This document shows positions 8,843 to 17,318 of a stretch of DNA of 64,000 nucleotides, one piece after another. The stretch is from Methylobacillus glycogenes JCM 2850. Its GTDB lineage: Bacteria > Pseudomonadota > Gammaproteobacteria > Burkholderiales > Methylophilaceae. The stretch is taken from NCBI RefSeq assembly GCF_000617925.1, contig NZ_BAMT01000007.1, forward strand, positions 1-64,000. The letters are read 5' to 3'. The notes beneath the pieces were generated by a model, which saw only the letters and a program-made list of their open reading frames with translations, searched no databases and had not been told where the DNA came from. Position numbers and translations under genes: made by a program. The stretch's first letter is position 1. Each line of letters starts with the position of its first letter.

Positions 8843-9005
8843 CCTTGCAGATTTACCTGTAGAGTCATGAGCTTGATTCTCAGTCAAGCCGTACCATGGA
8901 TTTCCCCTTGTCCTACAAAGATATCGGAAAATTACAGATATTTCCCTGGCGAGCGCATCGCTATATTGGCTACACCTTCATTCAATATCAAAAAAGGAAG
9001 TCATC

Positions 9006-9080
9006 ATGAATGCGCTCTTGAACCTGATGCTGGTTACTGTGATGTTTGGCCCTATTTTCCTGGGTTTCTTCTTTGAATAA
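9006..9080 (+). CDS. 24-residue hydrophobic peptide
   Basis: MNALLNLMLVTVMFGPIFLG followed by FFFE, preceded by AAAGGAAG five bases before ATG. Nearly the whole peptide is one membrane span with a central Gly-Pro. The strong ribosome-binding site in an otherwise gene-free 286-base spacer is the main evidence. No family or function is recognised. Confidence 0.45.
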   Translation: MNALLNLMLVTVMFGPIFLGFFFE

Positions 9081-9128
9081 TGCATTTCAATTATTTAATC
9101 GAGCAATCCCAGCCTCATTCAGACCATG

Positions 9129-9803
9129 TTAAATGGCATGCTCTAATGATGGTGCAAAGTCAGTATCGGCTATAGTGCGCAACCAGGTTTGCGCCAACTC
9201 TGCCAGTTCCAGTTTTGCTTTAGCCAGGCCCGCTTCACGCGCTTGTGGCTGGGCAAACTCAAGCGGCTCTGCATTGACGAAATGCATATGCCGGGCACCA
9301 ATAAACTTGAAAGCAGCCTGCAAGGCGGGCGTCAAAGCGTCCATACCCGCATAGCGTGATTCAGGCCCCAGGTCGGCACCTCTGGTGCTGAGGAAAAGAA
9401 TACGCTGCTTGTCGAGTTGACCATGGATGATCCCCTGCTCATCACTGATATAGGTCAAACCTGCACGTATGATGTTGTCTATATAGGCCTTGAACACCGA
9501 AGGCATGCTCCAGTTATACATAGGCATGGCAAACACCACCAAGTCAGCCGCCAGCAGCTGCGTGGCCATGCGATCTGAGTCTGCCAACAAGTCATGCATC
9601 TCCACCGTTCTCAAGTCCTTGGGCGTGTAAATCGCACGCGCAAATTCCTCAGTCACATGCGACGGTACATCCACCGTCAAATCCAGATAATCTACTTCCA
9701 GATCCGGCAAGCCTTGCTGCAGCAAGGCAATAAACTGCCGCGCTAAGGCTCTGGAGTTGGAAGTGGCGCGCTTGGCGCTGGCATCAACATGTAATAATTT
9801 CAT
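9129..9803 (-). CDS. azoR: FMN-dependent NADH-azoreductase / quinone reductase
   Basis: 224 residues of the flavodoxin-like AzoR family. The N-terminal KLLHVDASAKRATSNSRALA binds FMN phosphate. PMYNWSMPSVFKAYIDNIIRAG is the family signature, and FLSTRGADLG is the flavin-adjacent loop. The physiological role is probably two-electron quinone reduction under thiol or oxidative stress rather than azo-dye cleavage. It is transcribed toward the 24-residue peptide gene. Confidence 0.9.
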   Translation of the reverse strand: MKLLHVDASAKRATSNSRALARQFIALLQQGLPDLEVDYLDLTVDVPSHVTEEFARAIYTPKDLRTVEMHDLLADSDRMATQLLAADLVVFAMPMYNWSMPSVFKAYIDNIIRAGLTYISDEQGIIHGQLDKQRILFLSTRGADLGPESRYAGMDALTPALQAAFKFIGARHMHFVNAEPLEFAQPQAREAGLAKAKLELAELAQTWLRTIADTDFAPSLEHAI

Positions 9804-9906
9804 CGCGTTTTCCTATGTTTGGTATTGGTTGGTTGACCATGGCCAGGCTAATATTGATTGCACAAGCGCATTGCAAAATCACATTGCTAGAACTTATTCC
9901 TAGACT

Positions 9907-10491
9907 TTATTCCTTGAGTTCAGCCCGCAAACTCAGACTAAAGCGCATGGCCTGCGCCTGCATGCCTGCGCGCTGGTAAAAGCGCTGGGCAGCCAGATTA
10001 TCCAGCCGGGTATCCAGCACCACCCGATTCAAGCCCTGGGCATGCGCCAGCGCAAAGATATGCTGTAACAAGGCATGCCCCAGCCCCTGTCCGCGCAGGG
10101 CGGGGCTAGTCACCAGATCATCCACGTAAAGATATGGGCCATAAAGCAGGGTTTCACTGATGCGGTAAGCTGCCAATGCCAGTGGCTGCTGCGCCAGTTC
10201 TGCGGTTGCACCCGCTTTTGCCTCCTGCCGCCAGGCTGCCATCAGCACATAGGCCTGGGTTTGCATACGCCTGACTTGGGCCAGAAACGCCTGTGCATCT
10301 GCCAGCCTGGGGCGCAAGGCCTGCATCAAGCTGTGACAGGCCAATATGGCCTGATCAGAATCTGCCACGGCAAAACTTACTGCCGAGGCAAATACCGCAT
10401 CTGGATTTGCAGTCGAGCGTGGCAGCATAGTGGGGGCTAAAGGTGACATGTGGGCAATGTAAGCCGGCGGTGACATAATACAAAGATCCAT
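9907..10491 (-). CDS. GNAT-family N-acetyltransferase
   Basis: Up to 194 residues. The acetyl-CoA motif is LVTSPALRGQGLGHALLQHIFALA, followed by LDTRLDNLAAQRFYQRAGMQ, a typical GNAT C-terminal half. The start is unclear: in-frame ATGs also occur at residues 6, 15 and 22, and the domain begins near FAVADSDQAI. It is divergent from the MocR regulator with at most 22 bases between starts, so it is the obvious candidate target. The substrate is unknown. Confidence 0.78.
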   Translation of the reverse strand: MDLCIMSPPAYIAHMSPLAPTMLPRSTANPDAVFASAVSFAVADSDQAILACHSLMQALRPRLADAQAFLAQVRRMQTQAYVLMAAWRQEAKAGATAELAQQPLALAAYRISETLLYGPYLYVDDLVTSPALRGQGLGHALLQHIFALAHAQGLNRVVLDTRLDNLAAQRFYQRAGMQAQAMRFSLSLRAELKE

Positions 10492-10513
10492 ATTTGAGCA
10501 AAACGACTAGGCC

Positions 10514-11955
10514 ATGAACAAGCAAGCTGCGCTGTCTCAAATTGCGCTGGATAGAATCAGTGCAGTCCCGGTGTATTTGCAGCTTTATCAGCGCTTTCGT
10601 GAAGCACTGGCGCAGGGCTTGCTGCTGCCCGGCCAGCGTGTGCCTTCCATACGCAGCCTGGCGTCAGAACTCAAACTTGCCCGTGGCACGGTGGAAGCAG
10701 CTTACGACCTGCTATGTGGCGAGGGCTATTTTGTCGCGCGTGGTCAGGCTGGCACTATCGTAGCGCCGCTATTGAAAGTGCAGAGCCTGAATCAGCAAGC
10801 CCAGCCTGTGGATACCGCCAGCGTGGTGAGTAACATGCCCAATCTACCCTGCCCGCACCTTTGCCTATGCAGCCGGGCTTGCCTGCGCTGGATGCGTTTC
10901 CGCGCAAGCTCTGGTCGCGTTTAGGTAGCCGCTTGCTGAAATCCGCCCAGGCAGGCGAAATGAATTATCCCGATGCCCTAGGCTTAATGAGTTTGCGCAA
11001 GGCCTTGGCAGGCTATCTGCTGGTTGCGCGTGGCGTACAGTGCAGGCCAGAGCAGATCATTATTACCAGTGGTTACCGCGCCTGCCTGCAATTACTCAGC
11101 TACGCCTATCTCAAGCCGCTTGATCAGGTGTGGATGGAGAACCCGGCGTATTTTGCCGCGCGCGACCTGATGCTGGCGCAAGGACAAGAGGTGATAGGGC
11201 TGGCGGTGGATGAGCAAGGCCTGCAGGTAGAACTGGGCCTGCAACTCGCCCCCAAAGCCAAAATGGCCATTGTCACGCCCTCCCATCACAGTCCGCTGGG
11301 CATCACCCTTAGCCTGCCACGTCGACAGCAACTGCTGCAGTGGGCCAGTGCGCAGCAAAGCTGGATAGTCGAGGATGACTATGATGGCGAATTCCATTAC
11401 CTGACCCGGCCCTTGCCTGCGCTCAAGCATCTGGATAACGATCAACGAGTGTTTTATACCGGCACCTTCAGCAAAACCCTGATTCCTTCCTTGCGCCTGG
11501 CTTATATGGTGGTGCCAGAATCCCAGTTAGCGCTGATCAGCGGGCTGTGCAAGACTTTTGACAACAGCACGCCCTGGCTGGAGCAGGCCTTGGTGGCGCA
11601 ATTACTCAGTGAAGGCCATTTCACGCGCCATCTGAAGAAAATGCGCAATCTCTACCAGCAACGCAGGTTATGGTTGTCTGCCGCCTTGCAGGCGCAGTTT
11701 GGCCATCATGCCTCGCTGACGGTGCAGGCGGGCGGCCTGCATCTGGTGCTGGAACTACAGCAGCAACAAGACCGCGAGCTGGCTCTGCACCTCAATCAAC
11801 AGGGTCTGGCCGTGCATGCGCTGTCCGCCTGGGCCACTGGCCCTATCCTGCGCCAGGGATTGATCATGGGCTATACCAATATCCGCTCAGCCGCAGAGGC
11901 ACAGGCCTTGGCTCAGCGCCTTTATCAGGCGTGTGAGATTTATCTGCGTGACTGA
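10514..11955 (+). CDS. MocR/PdxR-type GntR-aminotransferase regulator (one frame break)
   Basis: A GntR winged helix (about 12-80, RVPSIRSLASELKLARGTVEAAYDLL) is fused to a type-I aminotransferase fold. The PLP lysine lies in FSKTLIPSLRLAY and the cofactor-contacting EDDYDGEF is present. MocR proteins use PLP as an effector and usually control a divergent gene, here the GNAT gene. The frame breaks near 10847; adding one base (for example in CCC) joins the two parts into about 480 residues, the family length. I read the break as a sequence error. Confidence 0.85.
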
Positions 11956-12119
11956 GCTTTCCCAGTCCGCCCGGCTAAATCAAAGCCAGCCCTGGCACTA
12001 ATGCTAGGTAAGTTGATTCCTACAGTGCTTTCAGTGACTAGCTGATGTAGCACATCCGTGAGGCTACATAGAATGGACTCGTCTTAAGCAAGTCCCCAAT
12101 TCAAAAAAAGGAGCCTCAC

Positions 12120-12428
12120 ATGAAAACCAATTTTAAAAGCCTTCTTCTGATCAGTGCCCTGATGATGCCTGTTGCTGCCTTTGCTGCCGACGGCGACAAG
12201 ATTGAAACCAAGCTGAGTGACTCTGTGGTCACTACCAAGGTCAAGGCTGCATTTGCCAAGGATAAGCTGGTTAGTGCTACCGATATCAAGGTAGAAACCG
12301 ATAGCGATGGTCTGGTGCAACTGAGCGGCCATGCCAAGAGCAAGGCTGAGGCAGAACATGCCGTCAAGCTGGCCAAGAGCATCAAGGGTGTGACTGCCGT
12401 TAAGGATGACATCACTGTCGCTCACTAA
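12120..12428 (+). CDS. Periplasmic BON-domain protein (OsmY-like)
   Basis: 102 residues. Residues 1-22 are a Sec signal peptide ending AFA. The mature part is one BON domain: DSVVTTKVKAAFAKDKLV, then IKVETDSDGLVQLSGHAKSK and GVTAVKDDITVAH. BON domains bind phospholipid surfaces, and OsmY-type proteins act in envelope stress. The gene has a good AAGGAG ribosome-binding site and a shared bidirectional terminator. Confidence 0.88.
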   Translation: MKTNFKSLLLISALMMPVAAFAADGDKIETKLSDSVVTTKVKAAFAKDKLVSATDIKVETDSDGLVQLSGHAKSKAEAEHAVKLAKSIKGVTAVKDDITVAH

Positions 12429-12480
12429 GCCAGTCTGGCTAACACTGCTTGCCGTTAAACGGCTGGGCAGTGCGTAGTAA

Positions 12481-12513
12481 ATAAACAACGGGGCTAATAG
12501 CCCCGTTGTTTAT
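12481..12513. terminator. Bidirectional terminator between BON gene and hydrolase gene
   Basis: A perfect 15-bp stem, ATAAACAACGGGGCT against AGCCCCGTTGTTTAT, with an AAT loop. A-rich and T-rich flanks let it serve both converging genes. The minus-strand hydrolase stop codon (12510-12512) lies inside the stem. Confidence 0.92.
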
Positions 12514-13430
12514 TGTGCGTGCAGATAATGCAGATTGAGGTAAACCAGTATTTCCTGCTTTAACTGCTCATGAAAAGCTTCGCGGTCAAAACCCTCAGGG
12601 TCTTGCGTAGGTAAGGAACCCCCGCTTTTGATCTTGGGCGGAAATGGGCTTAAGAAGGAAAAATGCCCGGCATTGGCCACCACACGTGCTTGTACCCGCG
12701 CCGGGTTGGCAACGCCTTGCAGCACAATCTGGTTATGCCAGGCGGGCGTGTAAGGGTCATGTTCAGCGCTAAGCATGAGAATAGGTAGATCCACCTTGGC
12801 CAAGGCCCCTGCAGGCAGAAACCATACTGTGGCGGGTGCCAGCAATACCAGCGCTTGCAGTCTGGCATCGTGTACCACCGCCACTTTGTGTGCGCTTGCG
12901 GCTAGCTCAGGATCAGCATCCGGCTTGAACGCTTCTGGCGGATACCATGGCTCACCGCCGGCCAGCGCCAGTGCACTATAGCCACCCATGGAATGCCCGA
13001 TCACCGCAAAACGCTGCGGCTGTAAGTGCCCTGCCAGTTGCGCATCGGCAAACAGGGTATCGGCGGCCAGTTGCAGATGACGTGGACGGTATTGCAGGTT
13101 TTCCGCCTTGCCCATGAACTGATTGTCCAGGCGGTTGTTGCCAGGGTGTTCCAGCATGGCCACCATATAACCATGAGCGGCCAGGTGCAAGGCAATGCTG
13201 CGGTAAAGTAGATGTGAACCACCACTACCATGCGAGATCAATACCAGTGGAAACTGTCCGGTGGCAATCTCTGCCTCTGGACTGACATCCATGACATAGG
13301 GGCCGAAAGCCACAGGGTGAGGAGCTTGCCGAGTGGGATACAGTAACAACAAGGGCATCTGCAAGCCTAGCTCGGCATCGTGCAGCGTTAATTGTCGTGA
13401 ACCGACAAACATGGGGTGTCCTTGCGTCAT
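12510..13430 (-). CDS. Alpha/beta hydrolase (dienelactone hydrolase / PAF-acetylhydrolase-like)
   Basis: 306 residues. The oxyanion region is LVLISHGSGGSHLLYRSIA and the nucleophile elbow GHSMGG places Ser147. PILMLSAEHDPYTPAW supplies the probable acid and NAGHFSFLSPF the catalytic histidine. No signal peptide was seen, so it is probably cytoplasmic. The substrate cannot be told from sequence. It lies downstream of tRNA-Glu on the same strand but behind that gene's terminator. Confidence 0.82.
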   Translation of the reverse strand: MTQGHPMFVGSRQLTLHDAELGLQMPLLLLYPTRQAPHPVAFGPYVMDVSPEAEIATGQFPLVLISHGSGGSHLLYRSIALHLAAHGYMVAMLEHPGNNRLDNQFMGKAENLQYRPRHLQLAADTLFADAQLAGHLQPQRFAVIGHSMGGYSALALAGGEPWYPPEAFKPDADPELAASAHKVAVVHDARLQALVLLAPATVWFLPAGALAKVDLPILMLSAEHDPYTPAWHNQIVLQGVANPARVQARVVANAGHFSFLSPFPPKIKSGGSLPTQDPEGFDREAFHEQLKQEILVYLNLHYLHAQ

Positions 13431-13440
13431 GCTAGCCCTG

Positions 13441-13472
13441 AAAAAACAAAAGCAGACACAAGGTCTGCTTTT
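13441..13472 (-). terminator. Terminator of the tRNA-Glu transcript
   Basis: On the minus strand AAAAGCAGAC, a five-base loop, GTCTGCTTTT, then a T-rich run. The 10-bp stem lies eight bases past the CCA end. Confidence 0.88.
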
Positions 13473-13480
13473 GCTGGTAT

Positions 13481-13556
13481 TGGCGTCCCCACGGGGATTC
13501 GAACCCCGGTTACCGCCGTGAAAGGGCGATGTCCTAGGCCTCTAGACGATGGGGAC
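13481..13556 (-). tRNA. tRNA-Glu (anticodon UUC)
   Basis: 76 bases including an encoded CCA. Acceptor GTCCCCA pairs with the 3' GGGGAC arm, the T-arm loop is GGTTCGAATCC, and the anticodon loop CCCTTTCACGG places TTC. The discriminator base is G. Confidence 0.97.
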
Positions 13557-13756
13557 ATGAAACTTAACGTTTCCAGAGGGAGCGAATTCTAAACAAAAAC
13601 CCGGCACAGCGCCAGCTTATTTACAAAATAAATTCATCTCCGCGACTCCAGAGCAATGGCAGGCAGAATGGTAGGATGTCGCCAATGATCATGCTTGACC
13701 CCTACAAGTTACAAATCCAGCAGTTTTAAACCTGGCAATTTTTATATCACTACATG

Positions 13757-13815
13757 GCGAAGCCCATTTAACCAAGCCCATTATTACCAAGCCTATTTTG
13801 ACCAAGCCCGCTTTC
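13757..13815. repeat. Degenerate 15-bp repeats coding TKPxx at the dinB start
   Basis: Four 15-base units beginning ACCAAGCC or ACCAAGCT (13771, 13786, 13801, 13816) encode Thr-Lys-Pro/Leu-x-x. They follow a related 14-base unit, GCGAAGCCCATTTA, directly after ATG 13754. The short unit puts that ATG out of frame with dinB. Confidence 0.75.
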
Positions 13816-14973
13816 ACCAAGCTCGAATTCCCCGAGCGCCGTATTGCCCACCTCGACATGGATATGTTCTTTGCCGGGGTGGAGTTGCTGCGCTATCCAG
13901 AATTGCGCGGTGAGGCCATCGTCGTTGGAGGCCGCTCTGTGCACACCCCGCAACGCCAGCCTGATGGCAGCCTGAAATGTGCCAGATTGCGTGACTATAC
14001 TGGCAGAGGTGTGGTGACCACTTCCACCTATGAGGCCAGAGCGCTTGGGGTATTTTCTGCCATGGGGCTGATGAAATCAGCCCAGCTGGCCCCAGACGCC
14101 ATTCTGCTGCCCTCGGATTTCGAGTCTTATCGGCATTACTCTCGCTTGTTCAAGGCGGCAGTGGCCAGCATTACTCCGGTGATTGAAAACCGTGGCATAG
14201 ATGAGATCTATATCGATCTCAGTGCGCACCAGGAAGACAACCTCAGCCTGGCACGCCGACTGAAGGCGGCCATCTTCGAAGCCACTGGCCTCACCTGCTC
14301 CATAGGCATTGCCGCCAATAAACTGTTGGCCAAGATTGCCTCTGATCTCGACAAGCCTGATGGCATCTCCATCATAGACGCGGATAATTTTGAAACGCGC
14401 ATCTGGCCCCTGGCGGCGCGCAAGGTCAATGGCATAGGCCCCAAGGCCGCGCGCAAGCTGGAGCAATTGGGTATACACACCATTGCCGATCTCGCTGCCG
14501 CTGAGCAAACCTTGTTGCAAGAGCATTTTGGCCTCAGTTATGCGCGCTGGCTAGAAGATGTGGCCCAGGGCCGCGATGACAGGCCTTTAAGCACCCATTC
14601 CACGCCTAAATCCATGAGCCGGGAGACAACATTTGAACGTGATATGCATGCCAAACAGGACAAGGCCAGGCTCAGCACGGTGTTTACCGACTTATGCCAG
14701 CGCGTGGCTGACGACCTGCAACGCAAGGGTTATCTAGGCCGCACCGTGGGCATCAAGATCAAATATCACGATTTCCGTACTGCCACACGTGATCTTTCGC
14801 TGCCCAAGCCCACCAATGACCCAGCGCTGATACGCAAGGCTGCCGGGGCTTGCCTAAAACGCCTGCCACTGGATCAACGCTTCCGCCTGCTGGGCGTGCG
14901 CGTCAGCGCCTTGAGTTCTGCTGAAGAAAGCGCAGACCGCGTGCCTGAGCAAGGCCGCTTGTTTGAATCCTAG
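13798..14973 (+). CDS. dinB: DNA polymerase IV (Y-family translesion polymerase)
   Basis: 391 residues from TTG 13798. Catalytic acidic residues lie in HLDMDMFFAGVE and NRGIDEIYIDLS. Helix-hairpin-helix sequence is at VNGIGPKAARKLEQLGIHTIADLA, and the little-finger domain follows. There is no obvious C-terminal clamp-binding peptide beyond EQGRLFES, which has a QxxLF-like character. The original start may be ATG 13754, encoding MAKPI then TKP repeats, if one base is missing near 13768. No LexA box was recognised upstream. Confidence 0.92.
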   Translation: MTKPAFTKLEFPERRIAHLDMDMFFAGVELLRYPELRGEAIVVGGRSVHTPQRQPDGSLKCARLRDYTGRGVVTTSTYEARALGVFSAMGLMKSAQLAPDAILLPSDFESYRHYSRLFKAAVASITPVIENRGIDEIYIDLSAHQEDNLSLARRLKAAIFEATGLTCSIGIAANKLLAKIASDLDKPDGISIIDADNFETRIWPLAARKVNGIGPKAARKLEQLGIHTIADLAAAEQTLLQEHFGLSYARWLEDVAQGRDDRPLSTHSTPKSMSRETTFERDMHAKQDKARLSTVFTDLCQRVADDLQRKGYLGRTVGIKIKYHDFRTATRDLSLPKPTNDPALIRKAAGACLKRLPLDQRFRLLGVRVSALSSAEESADRVPEQGRLFES

Positions 14974-15017
14974 CGTGGCTTTAAGACCTGTCCCTACGTT
15001 ATCACCTAGCGTCCAGA

Positions 15018-15992
15018 CTAGGTTTTCCATTCCTCAGGAATACTCGCCACCAGAAAATCCAGCAAGCGTCTGAGCTTGGCACTGGTGGCATGGCGGTCGC
15101 GGTAGCAGGCATAAAAATCCAGTGGTTCAATTTCTATATTGCTTTGTGCCTGTTCTTGCGCGGCTACCTTTTGAATTGTGGATTCAGAACCTGTGGTTTC
15201 AAAATCTACAGGTTCAAACAAAGCCTGCAACTGCCCGCTGGCAATCAGCGGATCAGCCGCAAATGCGCCTATACGCCCTATGCCCGCCCCAGCGGCCGCC
15301 ATCAAGGCCAGGCTATCAATATCATTGCTGACCAGGGTGACATTGAGCTTGGGCTCAAAGCGCAGGCCGTCGCGTATAAATACCCAATCCAGCAGCCTGC
15401 CATCATTGGGCACACGGAACAGCAGACATTGATGATGCACCAGCTCTTCAGGCTGTTGCGGCCTACCATGGGCCGCCAGATAGGCGGGTGAAGCGCAGCA
15501 GCGCAAGGGCACTCTGGCGATGCGGCGCGCAATCAGCCCTGGCTCCAGTTGCTGCGGAAAACGGATGCTGAGATCAATATCCTCGCGTATATGATCGACA
15601 TTGTGGTCTGCCAGCACCAACTCCAGCCGCAGTTGCGGATGCTGCTGCGCAAACTCGGCTATCCTCGGGGCCAGCACATGGCGGCCAAACGCGGCCGAGC
15701 TGGCAACACGCAGCTTGCCCGTCAGCGCCTCTCCCTCATGCGCCAGGGCATCGTGCGCATCTGCCAGCGCCTGTACCACGCCCTGCACATGCTGAAAGTA
15801 AGCCTGGCCCTGCTCGGTGAGGGCCAAACGCCGCGTGGTACGCAACAGCAAACGGCTGCCTAGCTGCTGCTCCAGCCTGGCAATATTCTGGCTGGCCGCG
15901 GCCGCGGATATGCCCAGCCTGCGCGCGCCTGCCGCAATGCTGCCCTCCTCTACCGCGCGCACAAAACTGCTGATGCCTTTTAGGGTATCCAT
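15018..15992 (-). CDS. LysR-family transcriptional regulator (CrgA/DmlR-like)
   Basis: 324 residues. The N-terminal helix-turn-helix MDTLKGISSFVRAVEEGSIAAGARRLGISAA is followed by a substrate-binding domain of the subgroup that contains RxxPxxLxxxL-type AT-specific regulators (LRVASSAAFGRHVLAPRIAEF, DIDLSIRFP). A short insert with a Gln/Glu-rich stretch (about residues 264-290) is unusual within the last third. It is divergent from the DUF2798 gene, its most likely target. Confidence 0.86.
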   Translation of the reverse strand: MDTLKGISSFVRAVEEGSIAAGARRLGISAAAASQNIARLEQQLGSRLLLRTTRRLALTEQGQAYFQHVQGVVQALADAHDALAHEGEALTGKLRVASSAAFGRHVLAPRIAEFAQQHPQLRLELVLADHNVDHIREDIDLSIRFPQQLEPGLIARRIARVPLRCCASPAYLAAHGRPQQPEELVHHQCLLFRVPNDGRLLDWVFIRDGLRFEPKLNVTLVSNDIDSLALMAAAGAGIGRIGAFAADPLIASGQLQALFEPVDFETTGSESTIQKVAAQEQAQSNIEIEPLDFYACYRDRHATSAKLRRLLDFLVASIPEEWKT

Positions 15993-16010
15993 AATGCGAT
16001 ATCTATAGTT

Positions 16011-16035
16011 AATCCATTGAATAATGATTTGGATT
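16011..16035. promoter_or_regulatory. Candidate LysR-type operator
   Basis: AATCCA, 13 bases, TGGATT: a perfect dyad in the AT-rich spacer between the LysR gene and the DUF2798 gene. The arrangement contains the T-N11-A form common to LysR sites. The protein that binds it is inferred from position. Confidence 0.5.
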
Positions 16036-16142
16036 CGTAAGTTTTACTTAATTATATGCTTAGTTTGCGCTGGCTAGTGTCTGCCAGCCTGGGCAGGTAC
16101 ATTGCATGAACTTTGATGACGCTTAGATGAGGAGCCGTGTTT

Positions 16143-16397
16143 ATGCCATCCCCTACCCATTTCAACCTGGGCATTCCACAACGTTATACCGCTGTGGTAT
16201 TTGCCTTTTTCATGGCCGGCATCATGGCGTTTCTGATGTCCATGGTGATTGTTGCCGCGAATAGTGGCCTGGGCCTGGGCTATGCACAGCGGGTGCTGCA
16301 CGCTTACCAGCTGGCCATGCCTGTGGCGTTTGTCTGCGTCATGCTGGTGCGGCCTATAGTGATCAAGTTGGTAGCCCTGAGTATAAAACCCAGCTGA
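16143..16397 (+). CDS. DUF2798 small membrane protein
   Basis: 84 residues with two membrane segments (TAVVFAFFMAGIMAFLMSMV and LAMPVAFVCVMLVRPIVIKL) and the family's conserved ending with Arg-Pro between them. ATG 16143 is chosen over GTG 16137 because GAGGAG lies eight bases upstream. The function is unknown; its divergent LysR neighbour suggests inducible expression. Confidence 0.82.
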   Translation: MPSPTHFNLGIPQRYTAVVFAFFMAGIMAFLMSMVIVAANSGLGLGYAQRVLHAYQLAMPVAFVCVMLVRPIVIKLVALSIKPS

Positions 16398-16406
16398 GTC
16401 GCTCAC

Positions 16407-16489
16407 CTAGCGGGCTTTGCTCAGCATTTACTTTGTCCGACAGCCTTATAGGAAGGCTGCTTATTTCTCTAAACGCTGAGCCCGCCTAG
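16407..16489. repeat. Nested inverted-repeat element after the DUF2798 gene
   Basis: Outer arms CTAGCGGGC...TCAGC (16407-16425) and GCTGAGCCCGCCTAG (16475-16489) enclose a hairpin CAGCCTT, ATAGG, AAGGCTG (16441-16459) followed by CTTATTT. The inner hairpin can terminate the DUF2798 transcript. The enclosing arms make the whole an 83-base branched structure. The remaining sequence from 16490 to 16648 shows no feature I can name. Confidence 0.55.
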
Positions 16490-16648
16490 TATTTTCACTG
16501 TAGCGACATGCATGATGAATTAGGCACAGGGATTTGAATACCAGATCCTCTTGAGATTTTTGGCATATCAATTCCTGCTGATCTACTTATCAAAAATCCA
16601 ATTAGCTAGAATTATTCAGCTACATCTATTTCCCAATAGGAGGGCGCG

Positions 16649-17131
16649 ATGTCATTGATAGAGAAATCCATACAATTGAATGTCCCCGCCACAGTGGCAT
16701 ATCAGCAATGGACGCAGTTTGAGGAGTTTCCTCAGTTCATGGAAGGTGTTGAGCAAGTGACTCAGCTTGACGATACGCATCTGCACTGGCGTGCCGAAGT
16801 GGCAGGCAAGCAAAAGGAATGGGATGCCGAGATTACCGAGCAGATTCCCGACAAACGCATAGCCTGGCATAGTATTTCCGGTGCCAGAAACGCGGGTGTG
16901 GTAACTTTCCATCACATTGATCAATCCACCTCCCGCATTATGCTGCAGATGGATTACGAGCCCGATGGCTTTATTGAAACCACAGGCGATGCCTTGGGTC
17001 TACTTAGCCACAGGGTCAAGGGTGATCTGGAACGCTTCAAGGAATTTCTGGAATCCCGTGGCCAAGCCACTGGCACCTGGAATGGTGAGGTGGAACAAGG
17101 CAGCCACCAGGTCAAACCCGGCCGCCACTAG
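16649..17131 (+). CDS. SRPBCC (START-like) lipid/ligand-binding protein
   Basis: 160 residues. The fold of polyketide-cyclase/START proteins is suggested by SIQLNVPATVAYQQWTQFEEFPQFMEGVEQV, HWRAEVAGKQKEWDAEITEQ, and a long C-terminal helix, LLSHRVKGDLERFKEFLESR. There is no signal peptide. The ribosome-binding site is AGGAGGG. It lies 40 bases before the 33-residue peptide and is probably co-transcribed with it. The ligand is unknown. Confidence 0.82.
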   Translation: MSLIEKSIQLNVPATVAYQQWTQFEEFPQFMEGVEQVTQLDDTHLHWRAEVAGKQKEWDAEITEQIPDKRIAWHSISGARNAGVVTFHHIDQSTSRIMLQMDYEPDGFIETTGDALGLLSHRVKGDLERFKEFLESRGQATGTWNGEVEQGSHQVKPGRH

Positions 17132-17171
17132 GTTTTATCCTCTACAATGATTGTCATCATAGGAGAACATC

Positions 17172-17273
17172 ATGAGACTATTGATCAAGACCCTGATTGC
17201 TGGCTATATCGCCAAGCGCATCACCAACTATTTGCTCAACCACGACAGAAAATCCAAGCCTGTTGAAAGTTGA
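17172..17273 (+). CDS. 33-residue peptide, homologous to the one at 4552
   Basis: MRLLIKTLIAGYIAKRITNY followed by LLNHDRKSKPVES. It shares MxxLIK, the hydrophobic turn with Tyr, and KRI with the 25-residue peptide at 4552, and has the same AGGAGAACATCATG-type start. It is longer, with a charged polar tail. A terminator follows five bases after its stop, supporting a real transcription unit with the SRPBCC gene. Confidence 0.68.
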   Translation: MRLLIKTLIAGYIAKRITNYLLNHDRKSKPVES

Positions 17274-17277
17274 CGCC

Positions 17278-17301
17278 AAGCCGGGCTTGCCCGGCTTTGT
17301 T
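17278..17301 (+). terminator. Terminator of the SRPBCC/peptide unit
   Basis: AAGCCGGGC, TT, GCCCGGCTT followed by TGTTATT. A perfect 9-bp stem. Confidence 0.85.
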
Positions 17302-17318
17302 ATTTCTACTGTTTGAGA

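Noticed and set aside
15005-15026. Terminator between dinB and the LysR gene
   Set aside because: CCTAG/CTAGG has only five pairs and an eight-base loop; too weak to call.
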